Assembly (NCBI GenBank): GCA_018873245.2
Contig: JAEMBT020000001.1
Location: 18,354,220-18,418,219, forward strand
Direction: 5' to 3'
DNA length: 64,000 nucleotides
Origin: Archegozetes longisetosus
Taxonomy: Eukaryota; Arthropoda; Arachnida; Sarcoptiformes; Trhypochthoniidae
Shown here piece after piece: positions 1 through 12,890 of this stretch. The notes below the pieces were generated by a model. It saw only the letters and a program-made list of their open reading frames with translations, had not been told where the DNA came from and made no database searches. Position 1 is the stretch's first letter, and each line of letters begins with the position of its first letter. A program made the translations under genes and the position numbers.

Positions 1-173
1 AATATATTTAATAATCATTCAATCATGAGATGAACTTCAATAGAGAGTTTCAAAGTATTAAAACTAGCTTCAAAGCTAATCTCTAGACATGACAGAACCT
101 TAGCTATGGAAAAGTTCTAGAAGATAAATGAATAACTTGAACAATTAAATTAATTTCTGTAATTTATTAACAG
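1..173 (+). other. intron tail upstream of the first visible peroxidase exon
   Basis: This stretch has stops in all plus frames and ends in a pyrimidine-poor but plausible acceptor (CAG at 171-173). The following exon begins in mid-codon, with one leftover base, so at least one earlier coding exon lies outside the window. I see no start codon with a usable frame here. Confidence 0.6.
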
Positions 174-2905
174 CTTAATCACATTAATAACTACCTTATT
201 ATCAATTGGTCGGCCAGCCCTATACTCGCTCGATAGGCCAACGCCATACTCACCTGATTATCTTCCCGAATGTGACCTCATAGTACCTGCTCATAAAAAC
301 CCAGAACATGATGTTTTACAACCATCTTCAGGATTGCAATATATTGGAAACTATGTTCCAAGGTATAGATTCTTAGAAAAACTTGCTGTAAGTCTGAGCG
401 TAAAACTGATTGAAATATTAATTTTAACTAACTCTTAGCATAAAGCGTTCTACATATTTCCCTGGAGGCCAAGTATGCATCAGTTATGATGACATCAATA
501 GAGCCGTTGAAGAAGCCAAGAGTACTATCGGAGGTTATTTACCGCCTGAAATCCATGAGTTGTCTTCGGACTTCCCTAAACCACCTCACGTAGCAACAGC
601 TGCAGAAGTCCTGCAAAAAGCCTCACTTCTGTTAGCCAAATGGTACGAACTGTCAAAAGAGGCCATACTTTTCGGTTTACCAAGGATCGACACCTACAAG
701 ACAGCTGTGAGAGATATTTGCCCAACTTTTTTGAAGCCAGTCAAATGCGAATTAAGTAAATACCGAACACTGACTGGAATGTGCAATAATCTCGATTATC
801 CCAGTTGGGGAAGTGCTAGATCTGCTATGGTTAGATTCTTACCACCTGATTATGGAGACGGTATGCTAACAGATTCACGTTTTCAATTTATGCTTCGGAT
901 CAATCAAACAAACCTTTCACTTTTGTAGGTATCGCTGAACCCAAACGAGCTAAAGATGGCGGACAACTGCCACCTCCGAGATTAATATCCTTTATACTTC
1001 ATCAGGATATTAGTGAGCACGATCGACATATCACTTATTTGACTATAGCCTGGGGTCAAATGATTGATCACGATTTGACACTCGCTGCATCTCCAACTGG
1101 TAAGACCTCATTACTATATATTCATCTTTTTTAATTGCCTTTTCAACCATTTCTTAGATGAAGAAAATAAAAATATCGAATGCTGTCAGTTCCAACCTGA
1201 AGAACAACATCCCAATTGTTATCCAATTGCTATCCCACACAATGACCCATTTTATAAATTCTTCAACAGACAGTGCATGGATTTCGTTCGATCACTACCT
1301 GGACTTAAACCAAACTGTCCGCTGGGACCGAGAAGTCAACAAAACGCCATTTCGTCCTACATTGACGCCAACTTTATCTATGGATCAACACAAGAAGTCT
1401 CATCACGACTAAGAGAGTTTACGGGCGGAAGACTTAAAACATCACCACTTTATAGAGAGCTTGGAATTAAAGATCTTCTACCAATGAAAACAAGTGAACC
1501 TGAGGTTGGTTGCGAACGTGGGGGAAGACCTCATAACTTGTATTGTTTTGATGCCGGCGATGAAAGAGTGAACGAACAGTTACAATTGACTGTCATGCAT
1601 ACCGTTTGGATGAGAGAACACAACAGAATCGCTGACATTCTGTATCAGCTCAATCCTCACTGGGACGACGAAATCTTATTCCAGGAAACCAGAAGAATTG
1701 TCGCTGCACTCGTTGCTCACATCACTTTTAATGAATTCTTGCCAATTGTGGTCGGTCGCAAAGCTATGGCTAATTATGGTTTAGATTTAGTTCAACATGG
1801 CTATTATGAAGGATATGATCCTAAGATCAATCCAGGCATCAGAACTGCCTTCCAATCGGCCGCTTTCCGTTTCGGACATTCCATTCTACCCGATGTCACT
1901 GAAAGATACAATAAATTCCATGAGAAACTTGGTAATTATTATCAATACTCATCTAACCTAATCTTTTCTTACACTATATTTGTTATGACGCGCAGTTTAG
2001 CTGATCATTTGTCTAAAGATGTGTTGCACTTTAAGTGCTTTTAACAATTGAAACAATATACTAACCAAGGACTGTTTTTACACCACTACCAGATAGTCTA
2101 ATAGAATTTTCATTTATGCAGAGGCAATAAGACTTTCTTCATTACTTCGTCAACCATATGAACTCTACAAGCCTGGAGTCATTGACTCCTTTATGCTCGG
2201 TTTGATCAATCAGGAAGCCTATAGAATGGATTCAGAAGTCACTACTGAAGTGACCAACCACTTATTCGAGAAGCCAGGAGAAAGATTTGGTTTGGATTTG
2301 GCAGCTATGAACGTACAGAGAGCTCGTGAGATGGGTGTTCCAGGTTATAACGCATACAGAGAATACTGTGGTTTCCCCAGAGCTAAAAGCTTCTATGACT
2401 TAGCTGGAGTTTTCAGCAACAAAACCATACAACGATTTATCAGTTTATACAGAGATGTCGACGATATTGACTTATGGACTGCTGGCATTTCTGAATATCC
2501 ACTCCCTGGATCTATGCTTGGGCCTGTCTTTACTTGTATTATTGCTGAACAGTTTTCTCATGTTCGGAGAGGTGATCGATTTTGGTACGAAAATGCTGGC
2601 TGGCCCTCACAGTTTACACTTGAACAGCTCAACGAAATTAGAAAAGCCAAACTTGCTAGACTCTTATGTGATAGTTCTGATGATATTTCCACTATACAGT
2701 TATATCCTATGCTTGTCGCTGATCCAGCCACGTATGTCTTACTGTCTGTTTGTTTTCGATTGAGCTATGTGTTAATATTGGTTTTTGTTTTGAATATAGG
2801 AATCCGAGAGTAGAATGTCATGACTTGCCGGTAATCGATTTGTCGTATTGGAGGGACACTCAATATTTATCAGATGCATATAAAGGAGCAAAGGCTAAAG
2901 CTTAA
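174..2905 (+). CDS. haem peroxidase, peroxinectin/chorion-peroxidase type (5' partial)
   Basis: Six exons: 174-387, 446-860, 929-1099, 1158-1931, 2122-2731 and 2800-2905 (TAA). All junctions keep frame; about 763 residues are visible. It belongs to the animal haem peroxidase family, which uses H2O2 to oxidise or cross-link proteins in chorion, cuticle and immunity. Seen directly: a hydrophobic stretch in the first exon (LITLITTLLSIG) that may be the end of a signal peptide; the distal-histidine motif WGQMIDHDLT; the calcium-site neighbourhood NFIYGST; the catalytic-arginine motif MREHNRIA; and the proximal-histidine motif AAFRFGHS. All residues expected for haem binding and catalysis are present, so the enzyme looks active and secreted. 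The start codon lies upstream of the window. Exon 1-2 acceptor choice (after AAAG at 445) was fixed by frame. No frame slips were seen. Confidence 0.95.
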
Positions 2906-2959
2906 GACCAATAGATATCTAAGGCTAAAGCTTAAGACCAGTACATATTTAAGGCTAAC
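2891..2959 (+). repeat. short tandem repeat spanning the peroxidase stop codon
   Basis: A unit of about 30 bp that starts AAGGCTAAAGCTTAAGACCA occurs twice almost exactly, followed by a third, truncated copy (AAGGCTAACGCTCAA). The first copy encodes the last residues (KAKA) and stop of the peroxidase; the others lie in the 3'UTR. It looks like a local duplication by slippage. Confidence 0.85.
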
Positions 2960-4134
2960 GCTCAACTGAAATATTTTTCTAATACATTGATAACAATATC
3001 GGAGTGAAATCTGCTGTAAAATGTTCAACTATTTTCTACTCGTATATAATTATCTTATACGAAATATTCTGTAAATACTACTTTCCCCTTTCATTTAATG
3101 GAGTATTTATAAAATTAGAATTGTTTTCCATAACCTTTTTTCACTTGTTATTAATTCAATCAAAGTTATATGCAGTAGATATGTAGTCAATTAATGGGAC
3201 AATTTTTGCGAATAAACTTTGGTTGCATTTTTATCACGTCTGACAAATGCAGTAAATATTTGACTTTTGTCACGCATTACATAAACATTAGAAATTGTCT
3301 CATAAAATATCATTTTTATTATAAATCAATTTTTCAATTTCTTTTTTGAGAGAATAATAAAAACTTCAAAATCATTTATTTCGTTTTCATTGCTTTATAT
3401 CTTTTATATTGCTTATTCTCTTAATGCCTTTATACCAGTTTTTTGTAACTTATAGCCAGTTATTGATCCGACAAATAATTGATGAATAAAAGATCAGTTA
3501 AAAAGCATACTGAGTCAATTTCAAACTTTGTGGCACCGATTCTTCAACTCTAACAGTTGGGTCATTTTCCAGCAAATCCTAAATCAGGCATAATCTAAAA
3601 CTTCAATCAAATCATTTAGATTGTTATTACATTTTAAAATATCATTTAAATGATTGTTTATCTAATGATTAAGTTTTCTAAATTGAAAACATATAATTAT
3701 GTTGAGTCTCGAAATAGTTTTTAAAGCATAGTTCGCAACATTTATGCAGAAATGATTGAAAACTAGTAATTATTTTATGAGAACCATTACTCATAAAGAC
3801 TCGATTCGTATGAATGGTTTCGTTTTCCGACGAAAGCACTTAAATATTTCGACATTCTTAACAAGCAACTTATTTTCACTGCTAATAAGTCTTTCACTTA
3901 AATATTGTTCTTCTTCTTCGTTTAAACTGTGTTTCGAAGTCAATGTCAGTGAAGCGCAAAAGTGCTTTTTCAGTGTTTTTTCAGTGCTTTTTCAGTGCTT
4001 TTTCAGTGCTTTTCAGTGCTTTTTCAAGCGAACAATTTGCTATACAAAGAATGAAAACTATCTTCAATTAGACACTTATCAATAGAGACTCTCTTCAAGT
4101 AGTTTTACTTATTATAATACCATATAGTTATCTG
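2960..4134. other. peroxidase 3'UTR and intergenic DNA with one minisatellite
   Basis: AT-rich, no coding exon recognised. An AATAAA lies at 3211-3216, about 305 bp after the peroxidase stop, the best polyadenylation signal. Around 3956-4026 the unit CAGTGCTTTTT is repeated about five times in tandem with small variants. A 109-residue frame crossing that repeat has no homology I recognise and looks like chance. Confidence 0.6.
3956..4026. repeat. minisatellite, about 11-bp unit (CAGTGCTTTTT)
   Basis: About five head-to-tail copies of a CAGTG plus T-run unit, differing in T-run length. It lies about 110-180 bp upstream of the start codon of the secreted-protein gene at 4135, so length changes here could affect its promoter spacing. 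Confidence 0.85.
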
Positions 4135-7100
4135 ATGGATACTACAATCTCTAAATCGTTTGTTTTATTTTGTTTACTCATCTCTTTTTCTACTATTCAA
4201 TCGACAGGTATCAGATATAATTTCATTTTCAATAATAATCAATTTAAGATTATGTTATTTATGTTTACTTTCTTTATTTGTTATAAATCGTTAATACAAT
4301 TTGTTTTTAACTCTCAATATTTGTCTTAGAAATCAATTCTCTCAATGTTTTCAAACATTCTTCGGATAACCACTTGAAGGTTAGTAACTTTACGATTAAT
4401 CCTAACTGAACAGAAGATTTGATGAAGTTTAGTTTAAAAATGATTTAAAATAAGTTATATTGTTATTATAGTCAGGTATAGCTCAGATACTGATAACAGT
4501 CTAGAGTTCGATTTGAAAAATTAAGTTATATAAGAGTACTTTTACGTGTCTATCATTATCAACCTGTAACTTAATCTCATTCTTATTCCTTGCTAATTAA
4601 TTGCTGTATGAATATCCGATTCTTAACTTAATCTTACTCTCCTTTGCTCTTCAATTGAGTCACTGTGAAGGTCTCGTGCGATGCATATGAAACATTTAAT
4701 GTCTTCTGCACTCTTTTGAGACATTTAGTAACAAAAGGGCTTATAAAAAACTGAAATTTTATTCAAGTACCGAATAATTGATACCAGTCATAGGTTCGTT
4801 TATTATCAAAATTTTTGCCAAAAGTTTTGTTGCCAAAATTTTATAAATAAGACACCAGATAAGAGCCTCTAATCTCATAAATGTAATGAAATTTCTCTTT
4901 GAGGTATTCAATAAGATTTAAGCTCTTTTGATATATAAATTTCTCAAAAGTGTAGAGAAGACAGAAAAGGCTTCAATATTCATAGCATATGCTTCGTGAA
5001 AGTACTAATTGATTCACTCAACAATTGATCTATTCTTGAGTAATGGGTAGTTGTGTGAATGTTGGTTTAAATAATTCTTATAGAACATAATCTGTAATAA
5101 TACTTTGTAAAAGTCTTTCATTATTTTGATTTTTAAATATTAATTTTATGCAAAATTTGATGCGCTTACTTGTATTAAACCTTAATTCTTTAATTTCAAT
5201 TACACATAGAATACGAATCCCTAATAGTTATGATTTTTATTTAGTAGCAATGATTATTGAGTTTCCAAGAGAAAAACTGGGATTTCAGCGTACTCAGAAG
5301 TTAAATCTTAGAGTATAATCTCACGATAAAGCATAGTCAAACAGTGCGCTCAAAAAACAAAAGAGACCAACTGAATAAAGACTAAAAGTATATAGCCAGA
5401 CTTAGACTTATGAAAGTTTTTCGCATATTAATTACTTTACAATAAAGTAATCCCTAACTATATTAGACACGAATAAACCCTATTTCACATATACTTTATC
5501 GCGCAATTGTACAGTTGTGTCAAAATAATTTCTACCAGTGAAAAGAGTTAACTTTTTAGGGATTAAATTTCAACTTAAAAAGTGAATTATCTTAAGGCAA
5601 ATAAAACTTCTATTTGATTGCAAAATATATTTAAAATAGCTGATTATCAAGTGATAAAATGGTTTTTCAGTAATTTCTTACATATTAACAGCTTAGTCAT
5701 AGCTGGCTTATTTTCATTCAAAGCAATAAAGTTTTGACTTTGATAGAACTTTCAAAAACTTTAATTTCTCTGACATTATATATTCAGTGTTTTTTAATGT
5801 AAAAACGATTTTTAACTGTCTACCAGTAGTTGACTGGTAAAATTTATTCTTACATAACTGTACATTCGTTTATAGAGCTCAACCCTTTACAAGTTAAATA
5901 AACTTTCGACAAACTTAACTGCATATTCTGTTATGCAAAATATAATTGATTATAATTCGAAAATAATCGGTTAACATTGAAGAACTAATTGTTTAACATT
6001 CAAGAACTAATGGAGTAAAGAAAGCTTTAAATAATTACAGAGAAAATCAGTTTCTAAAAAATGATTTCTTACTCATAGCATCGAATGCATTAACTTTTGA
6101 TATTTGAAAATTTAAAAAATTTTTTAAATGAGTTTTTTAACTCTCTTGACGTGCAATCATCGATGCGATCAACCGTAAAAAGGTTTGAAGATAAAAAAGT
6201 TATGAACTAATAAATCCTTTCACAAGCTTTCGTTAAGTATTTCTTCTGAATTTCAAGTAAAACAGCTCTTAATAATAGTATTTATTGTGTTAATGATCTT
6301 CAAATTTTGAGATATTTTTTAGGATAACCTTAATTGTTCAAGTCTTTTCATACTATACTGAGAGTCAACTAATCTTCGGTATTCTTCTCTTTATTCAATA
6401 AAAGTTCAAAATTCTCAAACTTCCTGATAATATATTTAAAGTTTTCTATTCTATTAAAAGGTAATTAGACTTACTATAAACCAAAAACTTTAGTTTACAA
6501 TAAAAACCCCAACAAAGCCAACATTTGTTTAAGAAACTCAAACTTCATTTATAGACTCATCAAATCAAAAGTAGAAGCACTGAAGAGGTGGAACTGAATG
6601 AGAAAGATGTGAAGAAACAAACAATAGTGATAATGGAAAGTGAATCGAATAAAACTGAACCTGAGGCTATGGAACTACCAATGGAATCAAGAACTGATAG
6701 TGAGAGCAATCAACCAAAAGGAAGACACATGTCATACGAATTTCGTAGCGACCAACTGTCAGCAAATGATGTGAGAGTTGGTTCAGATGGAGATGAAAAT
6801 ATGATTCCTGTTTACAGAGAAACTTTGAGCGGCTATCCAGCCATGACAATGTATGACCATAAAAGCCCATTAGATATCTTCTATCGGAAGCCAACTCCCC
6901 TCAATAATCAAACCAACAACAATGATGTTATATATTCCTTCCCGGAAGTCAGCCATAATGATCAAAGAAATTACTTCCGACCCATAGTTCCTATGAGAAG
7001 ACGTCAATTTTCAAAATCCAATGAAGATGATAATCAAAGTGGATCAAAGTCTCAAGTCGCATTCACACATGAAGTGAAACTTAATGGCAAAGGCTTTCAT

Positions 7101-7811
7101 AGAAGTTATTACATGCCATCGCATAATATTGATAGTGATTATCATAGACAACATGATAACCTGTTTCCTAATGACAATAAGGTATGGAAATCTGCCACTC
7201 ATCACGACTCAGTCAACTTTGGATCTAACAAAGAAGTCTATGAAAATACAAATCCCATCAGAAGACCATCAAAATCAATGAAAACTATCCAAGGAATACC
7301 TTACTCTACAAATCGTATCAGATTCGCATCAAACACACATCCAATAAGTTCTGATAGTTCTTTTTCAGTGACTTCATCACCGATTGCGATCCGAAACCCG
7401 ATGCATTTGCCAAAAGAAGAAAGTCAAAATAGCATTAAATTGAACTACGATTTGGAAACAATCAAACGGCTCAGGAATGGTCTGAAAGGCATCGAATTTT
7501 TCCGTCCTATGCCATGGTTTCCAGCAATACATCCCTTATCCCGTGAGCCATGGGTCGAAGACATGCCAGTCAAGAATTACGACAGAGAAATAATCAAGGG
7601 ACAGTCCAGCAATGATAACATACAGTCAATCCATAAAAAACCTAAACTTAATAATAATATAGTTAGAAATCGTAATAATCTGAAAACTCAATTCGGTAGA
7701 TACGAGACAATAAGAACCGCGAAGAATATTCCAAATGAATTTTATCCCGATATACACACACTATTACCCGACAACAGATTTTTCAAAGTGGGCGCAACCC
7801 TCAAGTTTTAG
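4135..7811 (+). CDS. secreted cysteine-free protein of unknown function
   Basis: I do not recognise this gene. Three exons fit by frame and splice sites: 4135-4207, 4330-4379 and 6555-7811 (TAG), giving about 459 residues. Exon 1 is a textbook signal peptide: after MDTTISKS comes the core FVLFCLLISFSTIQS. The mature chain has no cysteine and is rich in Asn, Ser, Arg and His, with acidic patches, which points to a largely disordered secreted protein. The N-terminal part of exon 3 is Glu/Lys-rich; later parts carry proline-aromatic clusters (NYFRPIVP, FFRPMPWFPAI) and dibasic sites (RRR, RRP, KKP). It could be a cuticle, silk or egg-coat structural protein, or a precursor cut at dibasic sites. 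Intron 2 is 2.2 kb and holds a MITE (5509-5863). Open frame over 1.25 kb plus a matching signal exon make it a real gene; function is open. Confidence 0.75.
5509..5863. mobile_element. Tc1/mariner-type MITE, copy 1 (in intron of secreted-protein gene)
   Basis: Terminal inverted repeats read TACAGTTGTGTCAAAATAA at the left and, reversed, TACAGTTATGTAAGAATAA at the right, beginning at TA as in Tc1/mariner insertions. The interior is non-coding. A second, diverged copy in the same orientation lies at 44800-45175, with recognisable similarity along the whole length (shared blocks such as AAATTTCAACTTAAAAA and TTATTTTCATTCAAAG). Non-autonomous; no transposase was seen. Confidence 0.85.
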
Positions 7812-9134
7812 ACCTATTACTTGTTATAAATTTTTTTTAAGTAGTTTCAAAACGTTTTATAAATACTTATTCTCACAATTAGTCATCAAAGTATATGTTA
7901 CCTAAACATATTCAACTGGTTTTAATTTTTTCAGCACAATACCAATGATAAAATGATGCCTAAGATTTGGGGATTAAGTACAAATTTATTTAATTTTTGA
8001 AATTTTAGATATTTTATTGTGTTAGTCTTTTATGAACTTTGAGCCTATTAGGTACTTGTCTAAAATTCAGATTCATTCTGACAAAGGTATGAGTAACTGT
8101 CACGCACACCTTACAAATGCATTTTAAATATTTACACAGCCGTATTCTAAGAGCACACTTGAAGGGTAATCGACACTTAAGTGGAAACTGTATTCAAAAA
8201 AGTCACTCAGAAAAGTTGATTCTTACACAAGCTCTCACAATAGCTCTGATACCTGAGAATATGTGAGGACTTACTGAGTACCCTGATAGCTTTTAATCAG
8301 ATAGATTGCAAGCATTTCTAAAATCTAAAGCATGACAGTTGATTGTGCAAATGTCAGCAATTAGTTTTGAGTGCCATTTAGATCATGTTTTAGAGTATTA
8401 CTCTATTGGTTTGCCTTAAATGCCATGATTACCTTCAAAATGTGAAAGCTCAACGGTTCTGTTAACACATTGCACTTAGAATAGGGCTCATAGATTTTAT
8501 GCTATGGTTTTCAATGTATTTAAAATGAATTTAAATTCAAACTTATTCCTAATTCCATACCAATGTATGGATCAATTTAAGAATTTTTTTAATTAATTCA
8601 AACTTTGATCAGAATTTTTTGACAATAAAATCATGTGATCTAAAAATTGTTTGAACTTTTTTCATAAAGTTTATTATTGGTAATAAATGGTAATTGAATC
8701 ATATGTGCAATTGGACGTCAGCTGAAGTTGTGGGTTGAAATTCAAACTTATTTTTAGTAGCTATTCTATTGAGACTTTGATTCTGCCCTCAATTCAGTTA
8801 AATGCCAGAATCTGTCGATTGCATCATAAATACTGACCATAAAGTAAGTAATAACAAACCACTGACTGAACTTGTAAACAAAGAACTTCTATTAATAGTA
8901 TTGAGCTCAGCTATAAATAGTTTTATAAAGACGTACATTATGTATACTTGAATAATATTGGATGACGTCTATCGAAATTGCACTTAGTTTTAGAAACAGA
9001 GTATTGTTTTGAACTGAATTTCATATCATTTAATAGATCAATAATAATGTGATGTGAAATAGTATTTCTAAAACTGTTTGACAACTATTTCAAAAGTGTA
9101 TAGAAGTTTAATAAGTAGAAAAATATGAGAGAAG
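7812..9134. other. intergenic DNA, no gene seen
   Basis: AT-rich sequence with no long frame, no clear repeat and no RNA gene that I can see. It should hold the 3'UTR of the secreted-protein gene and the LRSAM1 promoter, but I could not identify a specific element. Confidence 0.5.
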
Positions 9135-12100
9135 ATGTCATTTTTGAAGAAACTAATAAGAAATAGGAGCGAAACTAAATTAGATATGAGTGAGGATCAT
9201 ACCAAACGCAAATTGGAAAGGAAACTTGTCATGGTAACTATATTTATCTAATTATATTTCTAATTATATTTCTAATTATATTTCTATTTATTTCTATTTA
9301 TTTCTATTTATTTCTATTTATTTCTATTTATTTCTCTCTTAGTCTCAATCAGATCCCGAGCCTGTCATTGATTTGAGTTCATGTCAGTTGGACTCTATTG
9401 GTGTCAATATATTATCAACAATACGAATATATAACAAAACTCAATGTTTCTTTGATTATAATCTATTAACGACATTTGGCAACGAATCCCTACATTCTTT
9501 GCAATCGATCAAATCATTACATCTTTCATATAATCGCATTCATACTATTGGTCAATACATCTCTTGTTCGTCTCATCTCAAAGTAAATTTGTATTTTAGT
9601 TTTAATGAAGTCTCGATTGACTGAAAGTGAATAGTATATCTATAATTTGGAGGAGTCGCTAATATTAAATATCAAAAAGCGGATATCTAACTATAAAGCT
9701 CAACATCTATTTATAGCGAAATACAAGTGAATCACAGGAGGTAGTTTTGATTCTCCTTCTAATCTTGTATCAAAGTTTGATCTTTTGATTAAGTCTGGAA
9801 AAATAAGAATTGAAACAGTTTGTAGACATTTTAATCTCTATTTTTACATAAACTAAGATCACATGAGCAGTTTTTGCATTAAATGAAAGCTAAATATTTT
9901 GAAGAGGTTTCAATGTTTTAAGAGATGTGTTATTCTATGCAAACGTAGAGACGGACAAAAATCCCTTTAGTATTAATTTGTATTTGCATAGTATGGAACT
10001 TTTGCTAAAATGTTAGATGTCTGCTTCTCCTTCAATTATGTATTTTATTTACTTATTTTCTTATAAGAAAAGCCTATAACTTATATTTAATTAAAAAGTT
10101 AATTCAATTTTTTATTCTGAATAACTTAATAGGAATTGTATTTGAGTCACAACCAATTGTCAACACTTCCATCCTCATTATCACAATTAAGTGAACTTAA
10201 GATTCTTTCATTACGTGATAATAAGTTTACGAAGTTTCCGAATGTAGTCACAGATTGTCTTTCTTTGTCATGTATTGATTTGGGTGATAATCGATTGACA
10301 GAATTGCCTGAAACACTCGTCAAACTTAGATCATTAAAGTCTCTACAGTTGGATGGCAATCCTATGTTAGTACCATCGAGAGAGATCTGTGACAAAGGAA
10401 TAGAGTATATAATGGCAGAACTAACAAAACTATTTAATATAAGTGATTATGAAAGCGATAATATAGCTAATAGTGATATACAAACTGGTGTTAGTCACGA
10501 GTCTAAGTATGGAAATGACTACTTTCAGGATGATATCAATAAAGTATATTTCCATTTTTTCATATAGTCTTATTGATTTTTTTTCTAAAACTCAAGTTAT
10601 TGCTTCACGTAAATAGCAAATTGTTTCTGCAGTAAATGTTTTCTAATTAGCAGATTATAGTAAATATTTTCTAATTAGTGCTTATTGCGAAACATGTCTT
10701 TCAAAGCGTTAGTTATAAAAGAATAGTTTTCATTTAGATTTGTCAGAAAATAAGTCTAATCAATACTTGAAAGTTTATAAAAATTAGAGAAAAGACTTAT
10801 TCTAAACAATAGACTAAATTTATAGTATGCCAACATTTTAATATGAATCCATTTTTAGATTTTATTTTGGGTTCGCTCCAATGAATCCTAAGATTCAATC
10901 TAAACATTGAAACGTTTAGTGATATTTTATTCCTAAAATATCTCTCATGCTATAAAAACCTAATAAAAAGTAATAGCTTTACATTTTTATCTCTAACTGA
11001 CTGGCAATAAATGAAAACTAAATTTTTAACTAAAATTTAATAAAGTTATAATTTATGAAAGTTGGATAGAATTGAGTTTGTCACAATGAAGGCTTAAATT
11101 TTATGCAATCACCTGCAACCTAATTGAATGGCTCATACATCTTATCCTAACTTAGTTTAGCTTTGAAGCAATAAAACTCACATTTGAGGCAAATAGCATG
11201 TGATTAAAAATAGATATTTTATTTGCATTTTACATGTTCACACTTAACGATCAGGACGCATATGAAAACTATCAAAACCAAAAGGCATGTATTAGATCAC
11301 AGTCAATTGCACTGAAGTTTTACTGTTGAGTTGTCGGTTTAACTTAAATTTTTCTCCTATATAACAATTACAGGACCAAAAGAAACGTGATTTGATAGAG
11401 TGGGAACGATCTTTTCAATCTAACCAATTAAACTCAACTGATTCTAAAGAGTTTGGCAAAAAGAAACAGATATTGTCTCAAATATGGAAAGAACAGCGAT
11501 TAATGTCAGCCAACATCTCAAATATTCAATTGAGAAAAGCTAAGGATAAGGAAACTCTACTCAATAATATTATTGAGTGTATGCCTACTTTTTTCTTTCG
11601 ATCAATACTTTTGAATAATTGATTTGTTTCGTATTGTTTAGTGGAAAAACATTCCGAACAATTGATTGAAAATTTAAATGATTGGGAAAAGAAGCAAAAA
11701 CAACAACTGGAAATGTTAGAAGAAACAGATAATGCAAACTTAGAAATGATGTTAAGATATGATCATAAAGTGAATCTTAAAAAGAGTGAAATCATTAATG
11801 CTATGCAAGACTTATTAAGGTTAGAATCGGTTAAATTCGCGTTAAGCGATGAACTAAAAGAATTAAATCAAATGGAGTTGAGAAGTAAAATCTACCAAAA
11901 AGTAATTAAAACTAATACATTTTAATTAGTGATAAACTCATATAAATCTGACTCTATTTAAGGAACAATTACAACGCGAAGCCTTCGAAGTGTTGCAAAG
12001 AACTCGTGATTATCGGAATCAACTGATAACTAATCAGATATTATTAGTAGAGAATGAGTTGACAAATTTGACTCAAGCAGAAATGCAGAAAAAAGATGAC

Positions 12101-12890
12101 AAATTAGACTATATTTTGAATGATATTAGAACTCAAAGGGCAAAACTGGCCTCCCTCTTATCCAAACTATTGGCTGAGAAGAAGCAAAGAGAATTGCACC
12201 TGAGAGAACAGCTGAGAAAAATGGAACAGAGAAGACTTCAGATCGAGGACGAAAACTACTGGTTAGTTCAGTATCAATACCTGTTAGAACAACAACCGAT
12301 TGAGACTCAAATTCGTCAGTTCGGTATAGAAGAAAGAGTTGGAAGAGTCCTAATGGCTGTTCACTCAGACTATAGCGAAAGAATTCTCAATTATTTGCCT
12401 CTTTTACACAAATGACTTTCGATCGATTGAATTCAATGGGAGATAAAGATCTCCTTCACTTCGGTATTAATGACTATGAAATGTGTAAAGTTATTAGAGA
12501 CAAAATTGATGAACAATGTAGTAGCACTGCATCCGCTGCTTTACCACAAGATTATGCACCTTCAGCCCCAACACAAACACCATTAGAGCCAACTGGAAGC
12601 GGAGAATCATCAGCTTGTTCAGCAACTGTCATATACGAAGCAAACGAATCATTCTGTGATATCAAACTTTGGTGCCAAACAGAATGTGTCATCTGTCTTG
12701 ATCTATCTGTAAGTGTTTATGTTTGACTTACCACCATCAAGTTTTAATTATAACTGATTTGTTTCAGTGCGATGTTGTGTTCTTACCCTGTGGTCATGTA
12801 TGCACGTGCAGTAAGTGCTGCGAATTAATCGCATTGTGTCCTTTATGTCGAGTAACAATTGATTTTAAACAATTCCTTACCGCTCAATGA
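9135..12890 (+). CDS. LRSAM1: E3 ubiquitin ligase LRSAM1
   Basis: Seven exons: 9135-9233, 9343-9582, 10133-10543, 11374-11578, 11642-11901, 11963-12708 and 12768-12890 (TGA); about 690 residues against 723 in human. Order of parts matches LRSAM1: short basic N terminus; leucine-rich repeats (LYLSHNQLSTLP, LSLRDNKFTKFP, IDLGDNRLTELP); a long coiled coil (exons 4-6); the diagnostic ENYWLVQYQYLLEQ stretch before a SAM-like segment (LNSMGDKDLLHFGI); a PSAP motif, which in human LRSAM1 binds TSG101; and a C3HC4 RING (CVICLDL, CGHVCTC, CPLCR). The known role is ubiquitination of TSG101 and of intracellular bacteria. One oddity: the frame slips by one base at about 12409-12412 (HK followed by MTFDRL), where one extra A in a short A run would keep the frame. 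The domain C-terminal to the slip is perfectly conserved, so an assembly error is likely. Confidence 0.96.
9246..9335. repeat. microsatellite in LRSAM1 intron 1
   Basis: Three copies of an 11-12-bp unit (TCTAATTATAT) run into five exact copies of TTTCTATTTA at 9281-9330. It directly precedes, and supplies the pyrimidine tract for, the exon 2 acceptor (AG at 9341-9342), so copy-number change could affect splicing. Confidence 0.9.

Noticed and set aside
3756-4085. 109-residue plus-strand frame
   Set aside because: Crosses the CAGTG minisatellite, Phe/Ser-rich by base composition, no signal for splicing or homology.
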